This document shows positions 51,380 to 63,455 of a stretch of 64,000 nucleotides of DNA, piece after piece (the first letter of the stretch is position 1; every line of letters begins with the position of its first letter). The translations under genes and the position numbers were made by a program. The notes beneath the pieces were generated by a model that worked only from the letters and a program-made list of their open reading frames with translations, had not been told where the DNA came from and made no database searches. The DNA is from Lucifuga dentata (taxonomy: Eukaryota; Chordata; Actinopteri; Ophidiiformes; Bythitidae): positions 1-64,000 of the forward strand of contig VXCM01000811.1 in NCBI GenBank assembly GCA_014773175.1, given 5' to 3'.

Positions 51380-51483
51380 ATGTATCGGCGTTCACCCTGT
51401 GCCAGAGGAAGGGTTCATTTTGACTTCAGCGAGGAAGTTGTCCAGAAACTCCACGCCATCAACCATGGCCACGCAGCTCCCAG
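51380..51483 (+). CDS. Candidate alternative first or cassette exon of pde4b
   Basis: ATG at 51380 opens a frame of 34 codons plus two bases that ends at a plausible donor, CCCAG|GTTAGG. Joined to T at 63261 it would read ...HGHAAP-S-FDVENG... in frame. Alternatively, an internal acceptor, TTTTGACTTCAG ending at 51429, would give a 54-base cassette exon. That exon would replace the exon 1/UCR1 junction in phase, using TG|C to keep the Cys, then EEVVQKLHAINHGHAAP, then S. The stretch is non-repetitive, has coding-like codon positions and sits between a (GT)n and a (CA)n tract. I recognise no known PDE4 leader, and the minus strand is also open here. The donor has T at +3, which is weaker than consensus. 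Confidence 0.25.
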
Positions 51484-51505
51484 GTTAGGACATGGTCAAC
51501 CACCA

Positions 51506-51509
<4 letters not shown>

Positions 51510-51540
<31 letters not shown>

Positions 51541-51561
51541 GCACACGTACACATACACACA
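51510..51561. repeat. (CA)n microsatellite
   Basis: CA run to 51537 followed by imperfect CA-rich sequence. Confidence 0.9.
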
Positions 51562-52749
51562 TCTGGTGTCTGGTTATCTGGTGTCATTTAAATTCATTTC
51601 ATTGTCATCCCCTTACTTCCCTGAAATGTTTCTTCCATCTTTAATTATCATCACCTGATTACAAATCTTTATTAAAACTTCTTAGAGTAAAACTTGTAGT
51701 ATTACTCAGAGTCTCTTAACTCTTCCTCTTCTCAGTGTGTGTGCATACAATAAATGCACAGTGTTACTTCCCATTTCCCATACATTAAGTAATCCTCTCG
51801 TGTGTTTCTCATCATCAAAGTACAAACACGAGCTGGAATCTGCTTGCACCTGCACGTCACGTTTATGAGAAAAGCAACTTATATTGTGTTTTAGAATATT
51901 TTACCTGCTAACACTGAATAGTCTGTGTGCTGTGATGGTGTGTCTACGAACGTCAAGTCAAGTTGTTGCTTTTTAAAATAATTTAGCAAGTAAAAACATT
52001 TCATATCTTTGTAAATTAAATGATTTAAGGTGTATTAAAGTATCAATCTTTAATTTTTGGCCATGTAAATTGAAGTTATGTGATTGAGGAGATGAACAAT
52101 GAAAAATCAGTGTTTGTTGTATTGGTCATCTGATCATAACTGGAAATAAGGGTTGTTGTGTTTACAAAGATTATGCTGATGTAAATAAATTGGTTATGTT
52201 TAGTTTTGGATTACAGATTGTACGTTTAGCCATTGTTCAGATAAAACAAGCAACGCTAAGATGTCTTCAAGGGCTCTTAGAAGTTGAGATGAGCATCTTG
52301 ATAAAAAATAAATCTGATAAATCTTGATAATGGAGCACACGGAAGCTTCTAAGCCTTTACCAATGCTGCTGAATTTGACTTTGTTGCTGAGCAGTGTTCT
52401 GTATCTGACCATATTAGGTTTGCCTTTAATAACTTCAGTGTCTAAGCTTTTCCACAGTAGCCAGTAGCCTGCTGGAGCCACTTTCACCAAATGTTAGGGT
52501 GAGGGTCAGGAACGTGATGTAACAGCACAGAGCACTTTTAAGGGATCATTTTGGTGTTATCAATATTAAAGACAATATGGGAGGGCAGCTGTGAGGACCT
52601 GTGGAAGACTGAGAGTTGGGAGAAATCGTAAAGGATGATCTGCCACTGATGTGTCCCAGATTTAAACCCAAAATATAAAGCGAGCCTGATATGAGCAATC
52701 AGCACACAATAGTGTTTTTTAAAATTTCACATGGTAAACTATGGAGCTC
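51562..52749. other. Intron segment, no exon seen
   Basis: AT-rich; nothing recognised. Confidence 0.5.
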
Positions 52750-53516
52750 CTAAAGGGACATAAAAAAAAATTGCAAGAAAAAAAAAAAAAATTGCTAGTA
52801 TCTTGTGCACACGAGAAACCTTTTCCGGTATTGACAAAACTGCATCCCCTCCTTTCTCATCTCTGAGCAGGCTATGCACCAAACTCACCCTGTCACATCA
52901 AAATAGTCCCAAATGTGAGTTTTTAATATTATTTCATCCCTTCATCTTCGCAAAGGCATTTACAGTGGGGATATATTTTTTTGGCAGGTGTCTCTCCTCC
53001 AAGAGTTGCATCTTCACTATAAATAACCATATTATTGCATAGAGTAGGAATAACAGATGTTGAATGTTGTCAGCGTTGCGAAACTTCATGGCTGAAGAAA
53101 TGCATCCAGTGAGACAAACCCACAGATCCCAAACTGTCCTAAAAGCTTCATTTTTGATTATTCCCTTTCTTCCTTAACATGCTGACATCAACGTCAAACA
53201 CACCTGGTTGGACACTCCCTCAAAGCCTGAGGCTAGTGAGTGGGTGTTTGGCCAGCATTGTTTCACAGTGGGTGGGTGTTGAGCTCAGCTGGCCAGTCAG
53301 AACAGAGTGTTCTGTTCAGAAAGGCCCTTAGAGAGAGTATGTAAAACGTCCTGTTTTCACTCAGTGTGCACTGTGGTGCTGCAGCAAGGGAGAGTCAAAA
53401 TGGGTCATTCTGTTTTACTCTGTTTTGCTCTATATACTATATTCATTTATCAGTCAATAGAGGACAGCTACAGTCTTTTTAGTCAACAGCAAGAATTTGA
53501 ATGAAATTAAGGTGTA
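52750..53516. mobile_element. Family B MITE, long diverged copy
   Basis: Left end CTAA-AGGGACATAAAA. The interior shares AATGCATCCAGTGAGACAAA, GGCCAGTCAGAACAGAGTGT and TTTTCACTCAGTGTGCAC with the 24150 copy. The right end is placed only approximately. Confidence 0.6.
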
Positions 53517-55576
53517 ATAAATTCACACTTATAGAGCATTTGTGTAGAATCAAAATAAGTGTTGATAAAATAAGAAATTATTAACAATAACGCATGTTGA
53601 TTGTGATCTTGTCTGTTTTGAACTTTAATTATAAAAGGAATAAACCTGTGTGGAAAAACTTGTCTGGATCTTGCCCCGGGAGGACTGTGGCTATTGTAGC
53701 TCAGCTGGCGAAAACCTTGCAAAACTCCAAGCCTGCAGCATGAAGGGTTACAAAGTTTAGGGGATATTATTCAATGAAATAGAATGAATAGAACAAGAAC
53801 AAATTGAAAACAATAAAATAGAAATTAGAGAGCCTATTAAAGTTGAAAAATTGTCTTCAGAGTGACCTGACACTTTACTTATGTTACTAATGTGTTATCC
53901 AACATCACAGTAGTGTTTGTTTTTAATTCTAAACCAAAATGGGCCTGGTGGCAAAATCAAGAGTTAGATCATTTCTTTGTAATTACTGGGGGGCTCTGAT
54001 CTCGGGAGACTTTGGTCATCCACATCTCCTTGGGTGGCTTTCACCTCTGTGACTGAGGTTTCCTGTGGAAAGTACTGGACCATACTGAAGAAAGCAGAAA
54101 TGCACAGATGGTGCACTGTACCATGTTTGACTCATTAGAGCTACCTGCATATGAGACACGTGACCAGGGATAATTATTCCATGTGCTGCCTCATGCTTGT
54201 GTGTTGCCTTAATGCATTTGTGGATTCTGGTGCTTCACGTTGCAAATAACCTACAAAGTATTTACACACATACATCTGCCCTGTGCTGTTTATGGCATAT
54301 GAGTGTGTATGAACTACTGTATGTATGTGTCCTAGAGAGCTTTTCTCACATGAATAGCCAGCATAGATAATCTCCCAGAGAGATGGTTTAAACAAATATT
54401 TGGACAGTGAGCAGGATTCCTTATGGCATGATAACAAAGATCACAGCTCCTCTGATCTTCACACAGGGTCTTTCGTGGTCTTTTTGTCTGGTCTTTGCTT
54501 TTGCAAGTTCACATAAACTGTCCTCAAGTCATCAAGGACCAGCATCGTTTGTAAGAGGGAATATTATCTGAGGACACATGTAGTAATCTGTATAGTAATC
54601 TTCTGTTTTTGAAGGATGAAAGCCAGAATGATTTGGTCAGTGACTCAAAAACTGGAAACACACATTTGGTACATAAATAATTAAAAAGTGATATGAGACA
54701 GAACAAAGCCATGTGTCTATATGCGTATGATAACGGTATACAGTATGTAGCCTATAACGGTGATTGTAATGTAAGAACAAAAAAACAGTGTGTCTTCAAT
54801 AGAGGCTTTGATGAACAAATGTAACATGACTTGCTGGCAAAATGACCTGTAACTGCCTGAAAATGTTGTCCATGTCTTCAAGAACTTTAAACCTTAAAAT
54901 ATGTATAATACTTAAATTAAATGGACTTTGCTGTCATCTTTTCAGCCTTTCTTCCGTTTTGAAGGAGTAAGAGATTGGTACTGTAATACCAGGCAGCTTT
55001 TGAATCCAAAGCTGTCTTTAGAATTTGGTGACCTATTTCTCTTTTCAGGACATGACTTTGAATAACACAGCATTTGTGCTCTCTTGGCCACGGGTGGGGT
55101 GCACGCCGTGTCATAGAGGTTGTGGTTTGGCTGTTTTTGCATCACGCTGCACATATACTGTAACATGTTGTTATAGAGATGGCCAAACTGAAAAATATGG
55201 GCTCATGTTTACGACGTTAGACTGGTTATAAGGGTGGAGCATTTAAGACTGACCATACTTGAAATTTGCCGCCGCTGCTGTGAAGTAGGGTTGTTGTCAT
55301 TGATGATGATGAGAATGATGATGATGACGATGATGGTGATAATAAATAGAAGGACAACAACTGTCTACAGCTAATTTGCAACAGTAATTTGCATTCATTG
55401 GTAGCATTTTGTTTCAGAGCAGGACGTAATGTGACAATCTTGTAGCATGGCCAAACTTTGTAGGGAGCAGGTCAGGGTGAAGGTCTGGGTGTACAAACGT
55501 CTTTGAGGCAAGAGACTGGGCTTCACTTTCTGGCTCTTTCTGGAAATCAATATCAACTTTTTTTTTTTCTTTTTAA
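53517..55576. other. Intron segment, no exon seen
   Basis: GAT-rich low complexity at about 55295-55345; otherwise nothing recognised. Confidence 0.5.
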
Positions 55577-55780
55577 TTAAAGGGACCATATGATGCTTTT
55601 TTCTTATTTATACACATTTTTATTGTGTAATATAATAGAGAGTACATGAGAAGTGTTAGAGGAAGGGCGAGTAGAAGTGTATCAGTGTGTTTTTGTAGAT
55701 TAAAGAATTGCAAAGGTTTCAAATTAGACCCAAAGTGAAATTTTAAGAACATGGAAATCTGTTTAATATGTCACCTTTAA
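55577..55780. mobile_element. TTAA-flanked MITE, family B, compact copy
   Basis: Perfect TTAA at both ends (55577-55580 and 55777-55780). Inverted termini are AGGGACCATATGATG on the left and AATATGTCACCT on the right. The inner GCAAAGGTTTCAAATTAG links it to the 16528 copy. Confidence 0.7.
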
Positions 55781-56119
55781 TGTAACCATGACCATATGAA
55801 CCAACCTTAATCATCTGAGCTGTTTCAGTTGCCTAAAAAAAAAAAAACACTTGAAAAAAAACATTGAGTTAGCATGTACATTTTCATTTAGAAGGTATGG
55901 CAGTTTGTTGTTAATGTGGTGTAATATGGGCACCGTAAGAAGTTAGAAGTCATATGAACTCATTCTTAGGAGGAAGAGTTGCAGCAATGTCAATTTCCCC
56001 ATGCTGCTTTACGTCACTGATTAGAAAGTTGAACTGATTAATAGTGTTCATCGTTGGATACACACAGTTCAGAATGAGCAGAAGGGAAAAGACAGAGACA
56101 AAGACTGAGACTCTGTACA
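55781..56119. other. Intron segment, no exon seen
   Basis: Poly-A near 55836. A CRE-like TTACGTCA lies at 56009-56016. Confidence 0.5.
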
Positions 56120-56155
56120 AGGATGTAATGGAAAAGGGATGCCAGCCCATAGAAT

Positions 56156-56188
<33 letters not shown>

Positions 56189-56250
56189 NAGGATGTAATG
56201 GAAAAGGGATGCCAGCCCATAGAATGCTCTCTCTCTCTCTCTCTCTCTCT
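56120..56250. other. Assembly join: repeated copies around a single N at 56189
   Basis: AGGATGTAATGGAAAAGGGA onward to AGAATGCTCTCTCT occurs at 56120-56188 and again at 56190-56250, ending in (CT)n. This is probably an unmerged overlap of contig ends in the CT tract. Confidence 0.85.
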
Positions 56251-57971
56251 TTGCTTTTTTCACTCATATTCCCTCATTTACAAATACACATTAGCATCTT
56301 TCTTTCATCTTTAAGTGTCCATTCTTTCTTGTAGCTCTCATCTCAAACATTTACATATTCGCATGCACACAACACACCTTTAGCCTCTGTGCCACCATCA
56401 CCATCATCACCATCATCACCACATTCAATGCTCTGTTTTTTCTGTGACGTGATTTGTATGTTTACAGTGTAAATGGTAGCATCTGCTAGATGACTTTGCA
56501 GCTAAACATGTGTGTATAATGACCTGGCGTAAGTCCTGATTATGTGAGAGGACTAATTTCTATTAATAAGTGCTGTGCAGTTGCTACATAGATTTCTGAT
56601 TACAAAATGCTGGAGAACGACTGATTCTTGGCATGATTTTCACTTCATCCAATGCTTGTTTTTATAAATCAAATGTTGGAACCAAACAAGGCTTATGCGC
56701 ATAATTCTGGTGGTTTTTGGCCTCATATGTTTATTTTTGTGTGTGTTTTCAGGGTAAGAGGATTCTGTCGATTCTTCATCCAAGAGTGTCTCAATTATAC
56801 AGTCACAGGGGATACGAGTTAGCAATAAAAAGTTCCAGTTTGGGAAACAAAATAAAACAAAATATCTTATAGGCTGGAACCAGCACGAGTGTGTTTTCTG
56901 CAGAGTTATATTGAAGGATGAAAAAAGGTGTATGTGTGACCAGTGCATAACATACAGCTCTAGAGTGACATTCAGATTAAAGCAATAAATGGATTTTTTT
57001 TTGTAAACACATTAATTTGATTGAAATTAGCCTAAATCAGATAATTCTTACTCCGAATAACAGACCTAGATTATGTGATTGTACATTGATTTATTTGGGC
57101 ACGTAAATGTCATAATCAGATAATATCATCATAAAATCATGAATTTCCTCATCTGGTAGATCCCCTGCATGCTCCGATTATGCAATGTGTCATATACTGT
57201 ATATTGGGCGAAACACAGAATTCGATTAATTCCGTCCATGCATACGTCTTACTCGCACATTATTAACTTAATTGCAGTGCAGACAAATAGTATAGCATTC
57301 ATGTAAATGTACTGACTTACTCAAAACTGAAGCAGCTACTTGGATGAATGGGAAACGTCTTCCAGACTAAAGTCTAGTTGTCTTGATCTACTACTGCTTG
57401 ACATTTGAGTGAGAACCGTCATGGTCTGACTAGTTTCATGTTTTGACTTGGTAATGACGTATTTACACAGTATTCATGTAGGAAAATTCAGTGGGATCTT
57501 TGTAGCAGTAAATTAATCTGCTATTTTTGCTAGGCCTGATGGGATCACTCAATCAGTTCATCCTTCCATCTGGGGCATTTCAGACTTCTGGCACATTTCA
57601 CTGTGCCAGACTGAAATCTCTTTTTTTTTTAGGATGCGGATCCTCCAGACATCTCTGCTTTTCTTTTTTTAGTCTCAGACATTAGCTTTGGAAAACTTTC
57701 CCTCCAGATTACTTCGATAAGCACGTCGACTAGTGATGGTCTATTAATGACCAGTTTGTTTTTCTGTCTATGAGATTAAGATTATTAGAATTCCTCATTT
57801 AATTACACAGGAACACATAGAAACTTGTGTGTGTGTTGAAGAAAAATCACTCCCCAGACAAACAGGAGGTGTTACCATGGCACCCGCTGTTTGTACAACA
57901 GGACAGACGAATGGCCGCCGGTTTCCCCTTACCATAACATACAGGAAGAGATTAATTCAGATATAAGAATG
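56251..57971. other. Intron segment, no exon seen
   Basis: Short (ATC)n near 56395-56421; otherwise unique AT-rich DNA. Confidence 0.5.
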
Positions 57972-57972
57972 C

Positions 57973-58026
<54 letters not shown>
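57972..58026. repeat. (CT)n microsatellite
   Basis: Near-perfect CT run. Confidence 0.96.
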
Positions 58027-58029
<3 letters not shown>

Positions 58030-58436
58030 GAAAACAATACAGTAGTTAAAGTGAGGAGATTGAGATTGGCTTTGGAAAGTATTTTCAAAGTACAGTACAG
58101 TAAATTTACATTGCACTTGAGTTACCTGTATGCTATATTTTTTATATTTTCATTCCATTTAATACTCAGTAGTCCTTTATTAGTCTTAATAATTTTACTG
58201 TCCAATCATATAAATATCACCATTAACATAAATAGCTGTATACTGTGTTAATAGTCACGATAATTTGTTCAATTAATTTCTTATCCATATTCACATTTAT
58301 TCTTGTTAAATGGTGTTAAATGGCGATTTTGCCATCAAACATTTTATCATCTAATAATTTTAGATTAAATCTGTGCAAGCGTTTTTGAAGAGGTTATAGG
58401 ATGGGATTAAAAATGTAGTAAAATGTCTGTGCATTA

Positions 58437-58439
58437 TAG

Positions 58440-58493
<54 letters not shown>
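58437..58493. repeat. (TAGA)n tetranucleotide microsatellite, about 13-14 units
   Basis: Near-perfect run of TAGA/GATA units. Confidence 0.97.
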
Positions 58494-59903
58494 TTACTGC
58501 TATAATACTTTAACCTGTTTAGAGTACATTATTTATTTACATCTGAATGACGTATCTCTATTGGTTACATCTCAAAATCCGTGCATACACTGTATGGAGA
58601 TTTAGTCCAACTTGAACTTGTGTGAACTTGATCCTCACCAGACAGGAAAGTGACTTGTCCCAGTTCAGTCTAAAATGAAAGTTTAGCTGGCTGTCAATGA
58701 CTCCTTTCTACCTGGAATCAGAACAGTCTCAGAGCTGGAAGTGGAGTCATTTCCCACAACTGTAATATTTTGCTAGAACCTTCCCACCCCACCTTCCACC
58801 TCCATTCAACTTAGTCTGTTTTTTGTCACACTTGACTGTTTTACCACACAAAGGACTGCTGAGATTTTGCTAGACATGGCCAGCAGAACAGCATATGTCT
58901 TTGAATAAAGTTAACTCTTTTCTTGATTTTTACATTTTTTTTTTAAATTTAAAATCCTTTATTCTATTAGTCTTCCTGACTCTGGATATGGATTTATATT
59001 GACAAACTGAAGTACAGGACAAATCTGTAACCAGAATCAATCTGTTTCCATCTTCATTAAGTTCAGCTTTTCAACTAGCCCATCACTCAGTCTGACTGCT
59101 GCTCAGCATCAGTTAGTCAGATTAGTGAGTTTCCTCAGGATCCTGGGAACGGAACGTCGTGTCATCCCAGCAAATTTCTCTGAGGTCAGAGGGAGCACTT
59201 CCTTGTTGCTTTAGTGAAACATAACACATAAAATGTCACTGACTCACCCTTTACCATCAAGAACAAAAACATACCCAAAAACTTGTAACAATACTGGAAT
59301 CAGTATGTCACATCTCGTGTACACACAACACACATAATCGTGTCATTAAACTTGATGATGACCATTGATCCTTTTTCCTCCTGTTCACACATGGTCATAT
59401 CCCCTGAAATCATGCATGTCTGATTAATTATTTCTCCTCTGTTGCTCTCCCAACAATTTGGGTAAATAGTCTCGTTCTCATCCTATCTCTCAGAAGAAGA
59501 AATGCTTCTGGATGACGGCGAGGACTGGAATTTTATATCTATACATTGCTGTTTACATCTACATCTATAAGGCTATTTCTACAACTATTTAAGGACTGAT
59601 ATTCTTTTTCTGTCGATGGATTTCAAAGAGAAAACATGTAATACAAATGTGTTAATCTACTGAAGCACCCGTGGAAATCAATCTTTGTTCACAAGCTCTG
59701 TCATTGTTTTGTTTTTAAAGTCTGAATTGGATATCCCTTAAAACTGAAAGTTTTTGGCAGTTTTAGAAGAACGCACTTAAATGAGGGCTAGATAAAACTC
59801 GTATTTGCTGTTTTGTAACATATCCAGCTATTATTGTCTAGTCTGACAGAAATGCATTGGCAGAGCATACAGAGCTCAAACTTAGACACAAACATCGACA
59901 TCG

Positions 59904-59955
<52 letters not shown>

Positions 59956-60083
59956 AGGGAGTCATAAGCCTGTCTAGACTAAATTGTTGTTTTAACATTA
60001 AAATCATGCTTGACTTATTAGGATTTAGTTTGTATGACATATTTTATGTTGCAGTATTACAACAATTTAGAGTCAGTTACTGG

Positions 60084-60117
<34 letters not shown>

Positions 60118-61366
60118 GAATATTAGTTAACAGCAATCCTAATTAGGATGGGATGATTTATTTAGTTTTAAAGGGATAATATAATATCAGAGGAGGGAAT
60201 ACCTTTATTTAAAGCCATTAATTCTAACTTTGTTGGACACTTTGTCATGCATTATTGTTACATAACACACAAGGCCGAAGCAGCCATCCCTGAGGCAGAC
60301 TGTGATATCAACTGTCACTAACACGATTATGAGTCACCTTGTCATGACTCATATAATTGTAATGGCAAGTAAAGTCATCTTTCAGGAGAAGAGATACATT
60401 CTTGGTTGAATGGTTAAGTGTCTTTAAAGCTACATCGTATGTCCAGTTATTCTTATTTTGCTACGTTATGCTGCGTTTTTGGGAATTGCATCCACAGTTG
60501 GGCATTATGCCTCATATGATCATCTCTCACTAAGAAAGTACATCATTGTAAATTCTAGCCAGCTTGACTAGTGTCAGATATTACACTTTGTGTTAATGAT
60601 CAGCTAACACTAAGCTTTTATGCATAATATATCAATATAGTATAATATATCAGGAAGCCCTGGTGACTCATACTAAATTGTAACAAAGCAAAAGAAATGA
60701 TGAATTGAAGTCGTATCCTGAAAAATATAATATATTTAAATTGGGACAATTTCACATACACCTGATATCCTAATATGCACACTATAAAGAAAAAATATAT
60801 ATTAAAAATTGATTTGATGAGTTTGATTTAACTGCAGGGATGATATATTCCCCATAATGCATTTTGTTGCTCTACACAGGCAAACTGAAATGAGTGTTGA
60901 ACAGAAAGAATATTATTAGCACTAGCAGCAGCACACAGAAACACACACACACACACCCTGATGGCTCACCCAGCTGACACACCATGTAGCAGTGATGGCT
61001 TTAATTTAGTCCTGCATAGTAAACTTTGATCAATGTTATACCATTTGTCTCTTCCAGTTTAACAGAGTTTTTTTTTTACTGTATGCACTAAAAAACAATT
61101 TAGGCTTTGGATCTTTTTTTATCTTCACAGAAATCCTGTTGAGACTTGTTTATGCAGATGACTGTTGGAAGTGTTTCCTTTGCTTAAAAGAGCCATTTTT
61201 ATCTTCATAAAATGACAAACCGTTGAAATTTCCTTGGCATGTGACCAGGCTTTCTATGTTTTGTGTAAGATAGAAAAAGTTGGACAGTTGTGAGGCGTGT
61301 GTGTGTGTGTTTTGTGGTTGATGAGGTTTGCCTGCGCTGTCTCTAGAATTTGTCGACTGTACACGT

Positions 61367-61368
<2 letters not shown>
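58494..61368. other. Intron segment, no exon seen
   Basis: Contains (CA)n at 59906-59950, poly-T at about 60086-60114 and short CA at 60940-60956. No coding evidence. Confidence 0.5.
59906..59950. repeat. (CA)n microsatellite
   Basis: Uninterrupted CA run. Confidence 0.96.
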
Positions 61369-61412
<44 letters not shown>

Positions 61413-61437
61413 ACTCACACACACACGCACACACACA
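61369..61437. repeat. Compound (TC)n-(CA)n microsatellite
   Basis: TC run to 61406 passing into a CA-rich run. Confidence 0.95.
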
Positions 61438-61932
61438 AAGCAGTGAAATGACCTGAGGCTACAGAAGCAGTCAACCATTCAGTGCATGGTACATAGTGCA
61501 GGCATGCATGTATACACTATACACTATATACATGTATACACTAAAGACACACACACACACACACACACACTTACACTAACACACACTCACATATATATCT
61601 ATTTATGTTTGTTCTTCTGTGTGCTTAAGCCTAATTTCTCCTTGAAGACTAAAAAAGTTGACCTTGACCTTGATTTCCGTTTCATTTCATCAGACTCATA
61701 AGAGGAGGAGATGTGCAGGAACAAGGCAATGACACAACAGATAAACAATATAACCAAACACTCAGCTCCCAAAAATGTCTTTGCAGTCTTTCAACAACAG
61801 TTTCCTTTGAAGCTATTTTATTGGTTGGAACATATTTCCCTTTATGTTTTTACATGCAGCACCTCTTCACCTGCTGTACATTACAACACATAAGGTTCCC
61901 TGTTTGAGCAATGATAAACACTGTGGCTGAAC
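61438..61932. other. Intron segment with (CA)n at 61546-61570
   Basis: Short TATACACTA words near 61510-61541 and a CA run. No exon seen. Confidence 0.5.
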
Positions 61933-62480
61933 TACCGTATATACTCGAGTATAAGCCGACATTTTTATTTTTTTTTTTAATATTTTTATTTTTTGCCAAA
62001 TTTCAGGGTCGGCTTATACACAAGTAATTTAAATCAAATCCCAGAGAACGAAATTTCCAGGGGTTGAAATACTACCCATTACCACTACCCATGGAAAATA
62101 GTTTAAATCATACCTTACAATGATGTATTTCCNGAAATACTACCCATTACCACTACCCATGGAAAATAGTTTAAATCATACCTTACAATGATGTATTTCC
62201 TGACTAAACATCTTATTTAGCAGATTTTGCAGCAGCCAGTAAGCCGTGATCCGTCAGTTATGGTAATCAGCTGCTGAAATAAATATCATGTTTACTGGTA
62301 CGTGGATTATTTTCAGAAAATCAGAGGAATACTATGACAATACCCAGAAAAACAGGTAATTTGCTAAACAAATAAACTGATGGAACAACATCAGGGGGTC
62401 GGCTTATATGCAGGTTTCTTTAAAAATCTAAATTTGCAGGTCAAAATTGGGGGGGTCGGCTTATAGTCGAGTATATGGTA
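61933..62480. mobile_element. MITE with TACCGTATATACTCGAGTAT-type inverted termini
   Basis: The left end reads TACCGTATATACTCGAGTAT then AAGCCGAC. The right end, inverted, reads TACCATATACTCGACTATAA then GCCGAC, so the termini are about 27 bp. GTCGGCTTATA also occurs inside at about 62010 and 62398, giving subterminal repeats. An assembly join with a single N lies inside at 62133. No transposase is present. Confidence 0.75.
62066..62200. other. Assembly join: identical 67-bp copies around a single N at 62133
   Basis: 62066-62132 and 62134-62200 are identical, from GAAATACTACCCATTACC to GATGTATTTCC. The second copy probably does not exist in the genome, which would shorten the enclosing MITE by 68 bp. 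Confidence 0.85.
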
Positions 62481-63260
62481 AAAAGCCACTTGCTGAAACT
62501 CGAACCTCCTGAAGAGAAAATCCAAGGAAAAAGATGTCACAGTAACTCCCTTTGCTGTTTATTTGACAAGTGAATTTTGGAAAGTGTAAGGAAAAGAGCC
62601 AAAATGGAGATGCTTCTTCGAGAGGATAGTTTATGAGATCTACCATGTCTCCCTCTCATTTCCTTATAGAAGCATCTGTCCTGCTAATTTCCATTAAGGA
62701 ACACTGTGCTCCTCAACATTCACTCTGCCCTTTCTTGTCTGGTCAGGTCAAGTGTATCTGAGTGTGTGTGTATGTGTGTTTGTGTGTGTATGAGACTCCA
62801 GCTTATTTCTTAAGGAGGATGTTGATAGAACATGTGAAAGAATTCCTCTTCCCCCCTTCCTCATCTTCTGTCACTGAAACATAATCAAGCCCAGCATGCT
62901 CGATAATCATAAAACATTATCTCATTAAAACAGAAAGAAACATGGTATGCTCCTTTAATTGTTTGTCACAAGGTTAGATTAGAGTACATAAAGGAAATAT
63001 TAGGAGAGCCGAAAAACTTTAAATTATTTTCCGGTCATCTCATTTAGAGATTTAACTTGATATGCAGGATTTATTCTCAAGATTCCATATCAGTCTGCCT
63101 CCTTCTTCAGAGTCCGTAAGATTCAGAAAACCCACTCCAGTTTTTCCCCAAATGGAATTTTCTTTACTCTCTCCACTTTTTGTCCTTCTCTACTTAACAT
63201 TATTGAAATAAATAAGCACAGGAAGAAAATAAATGCTATCTTTTGGTTCTCTGCTTTCAG
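62481..63260. other. Last intron segment before the UCR1 exon
   Basis: Unique AT-rich sequence with a short GT run near 62763. It ends in the pyrimidine-rich acceptor TTCTCTGCTTTCAG. Confidence 0.6.
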
Positions 63261-63455
63261 TTTTGATGTGGAGAATGGCCCATCTGCCAGCTGCAGCCCT
63301 CTGGACCCCCAGGCCTCTCCTGGATCTGGTCTCGTCCTCCATACCAACTTTCCTGGTCATAACCAGCGCCGGGAGTCCTTCCTATATCGCTCTGACAGCG
63401 ACTATGACCTGTCGCCCAAGTCCATGTCCCGAAACTCCTCCATTGCTTCTGAACT
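63261..63455 (+). CDS. pde4b: pde4b exon: start of UCR1 with PKA site
   Basis: This exon of 195 bases (1 + 64 codons + 2) encodes the region just before and into upstream conserved region 1 of a long PDE4. UCR1 with UCR2 restrains the catalytic domain, and PKA phosphorylation in UCR1 activates long isoforms as feedback on cAMP. It opens with FDVENGPS and has [14 protein letters not shown]. The PKA motif RRESF has its Ser at residue 39 of the exon's full codons. [17 protein letters not shown] follows. LDPQAS and FPGH-QRRESF favour PDE4B, while [11 protein letters not shown] also resembles PDE4D; the upstream exon decides for PDE4B. The acceptor is CTTTCAG|T. The donor GAACT|GTGAGT leaves CT, consistent with a Leu before the HGDD expected in the next exon, which is outside the window. 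Confidence 0.95.

Larger units (their letters stand above)
7068..63260 (+). other. Giant pde4b intron (56,193 bp)
   Basis: Starts GTAAGG at 7068 and ends CTGCTTTCAG at 63260, with a good pyrimidine tract before the acceptor (TTTTGGTTCTCTGCTTTCAG). It is a phase-2 intron. Huge introns before the UCR1 exon are usual in PDE4B and PDE4D genes, which place isoform-specific first exons and promoters in them. Nearly all content is non-coding repeat-rich DNA; sub-regions are listed separately. Confidence 0.9.

Noticed and set aside
51406..51483. 78-base version of the candidate exon using the acceptor GTGCCAG at 51405
   Set aside because: Joining exon 1 (ending TG) to A at 51406 creates a TGA stop, so this acceptor would not give a productive pde4b message.
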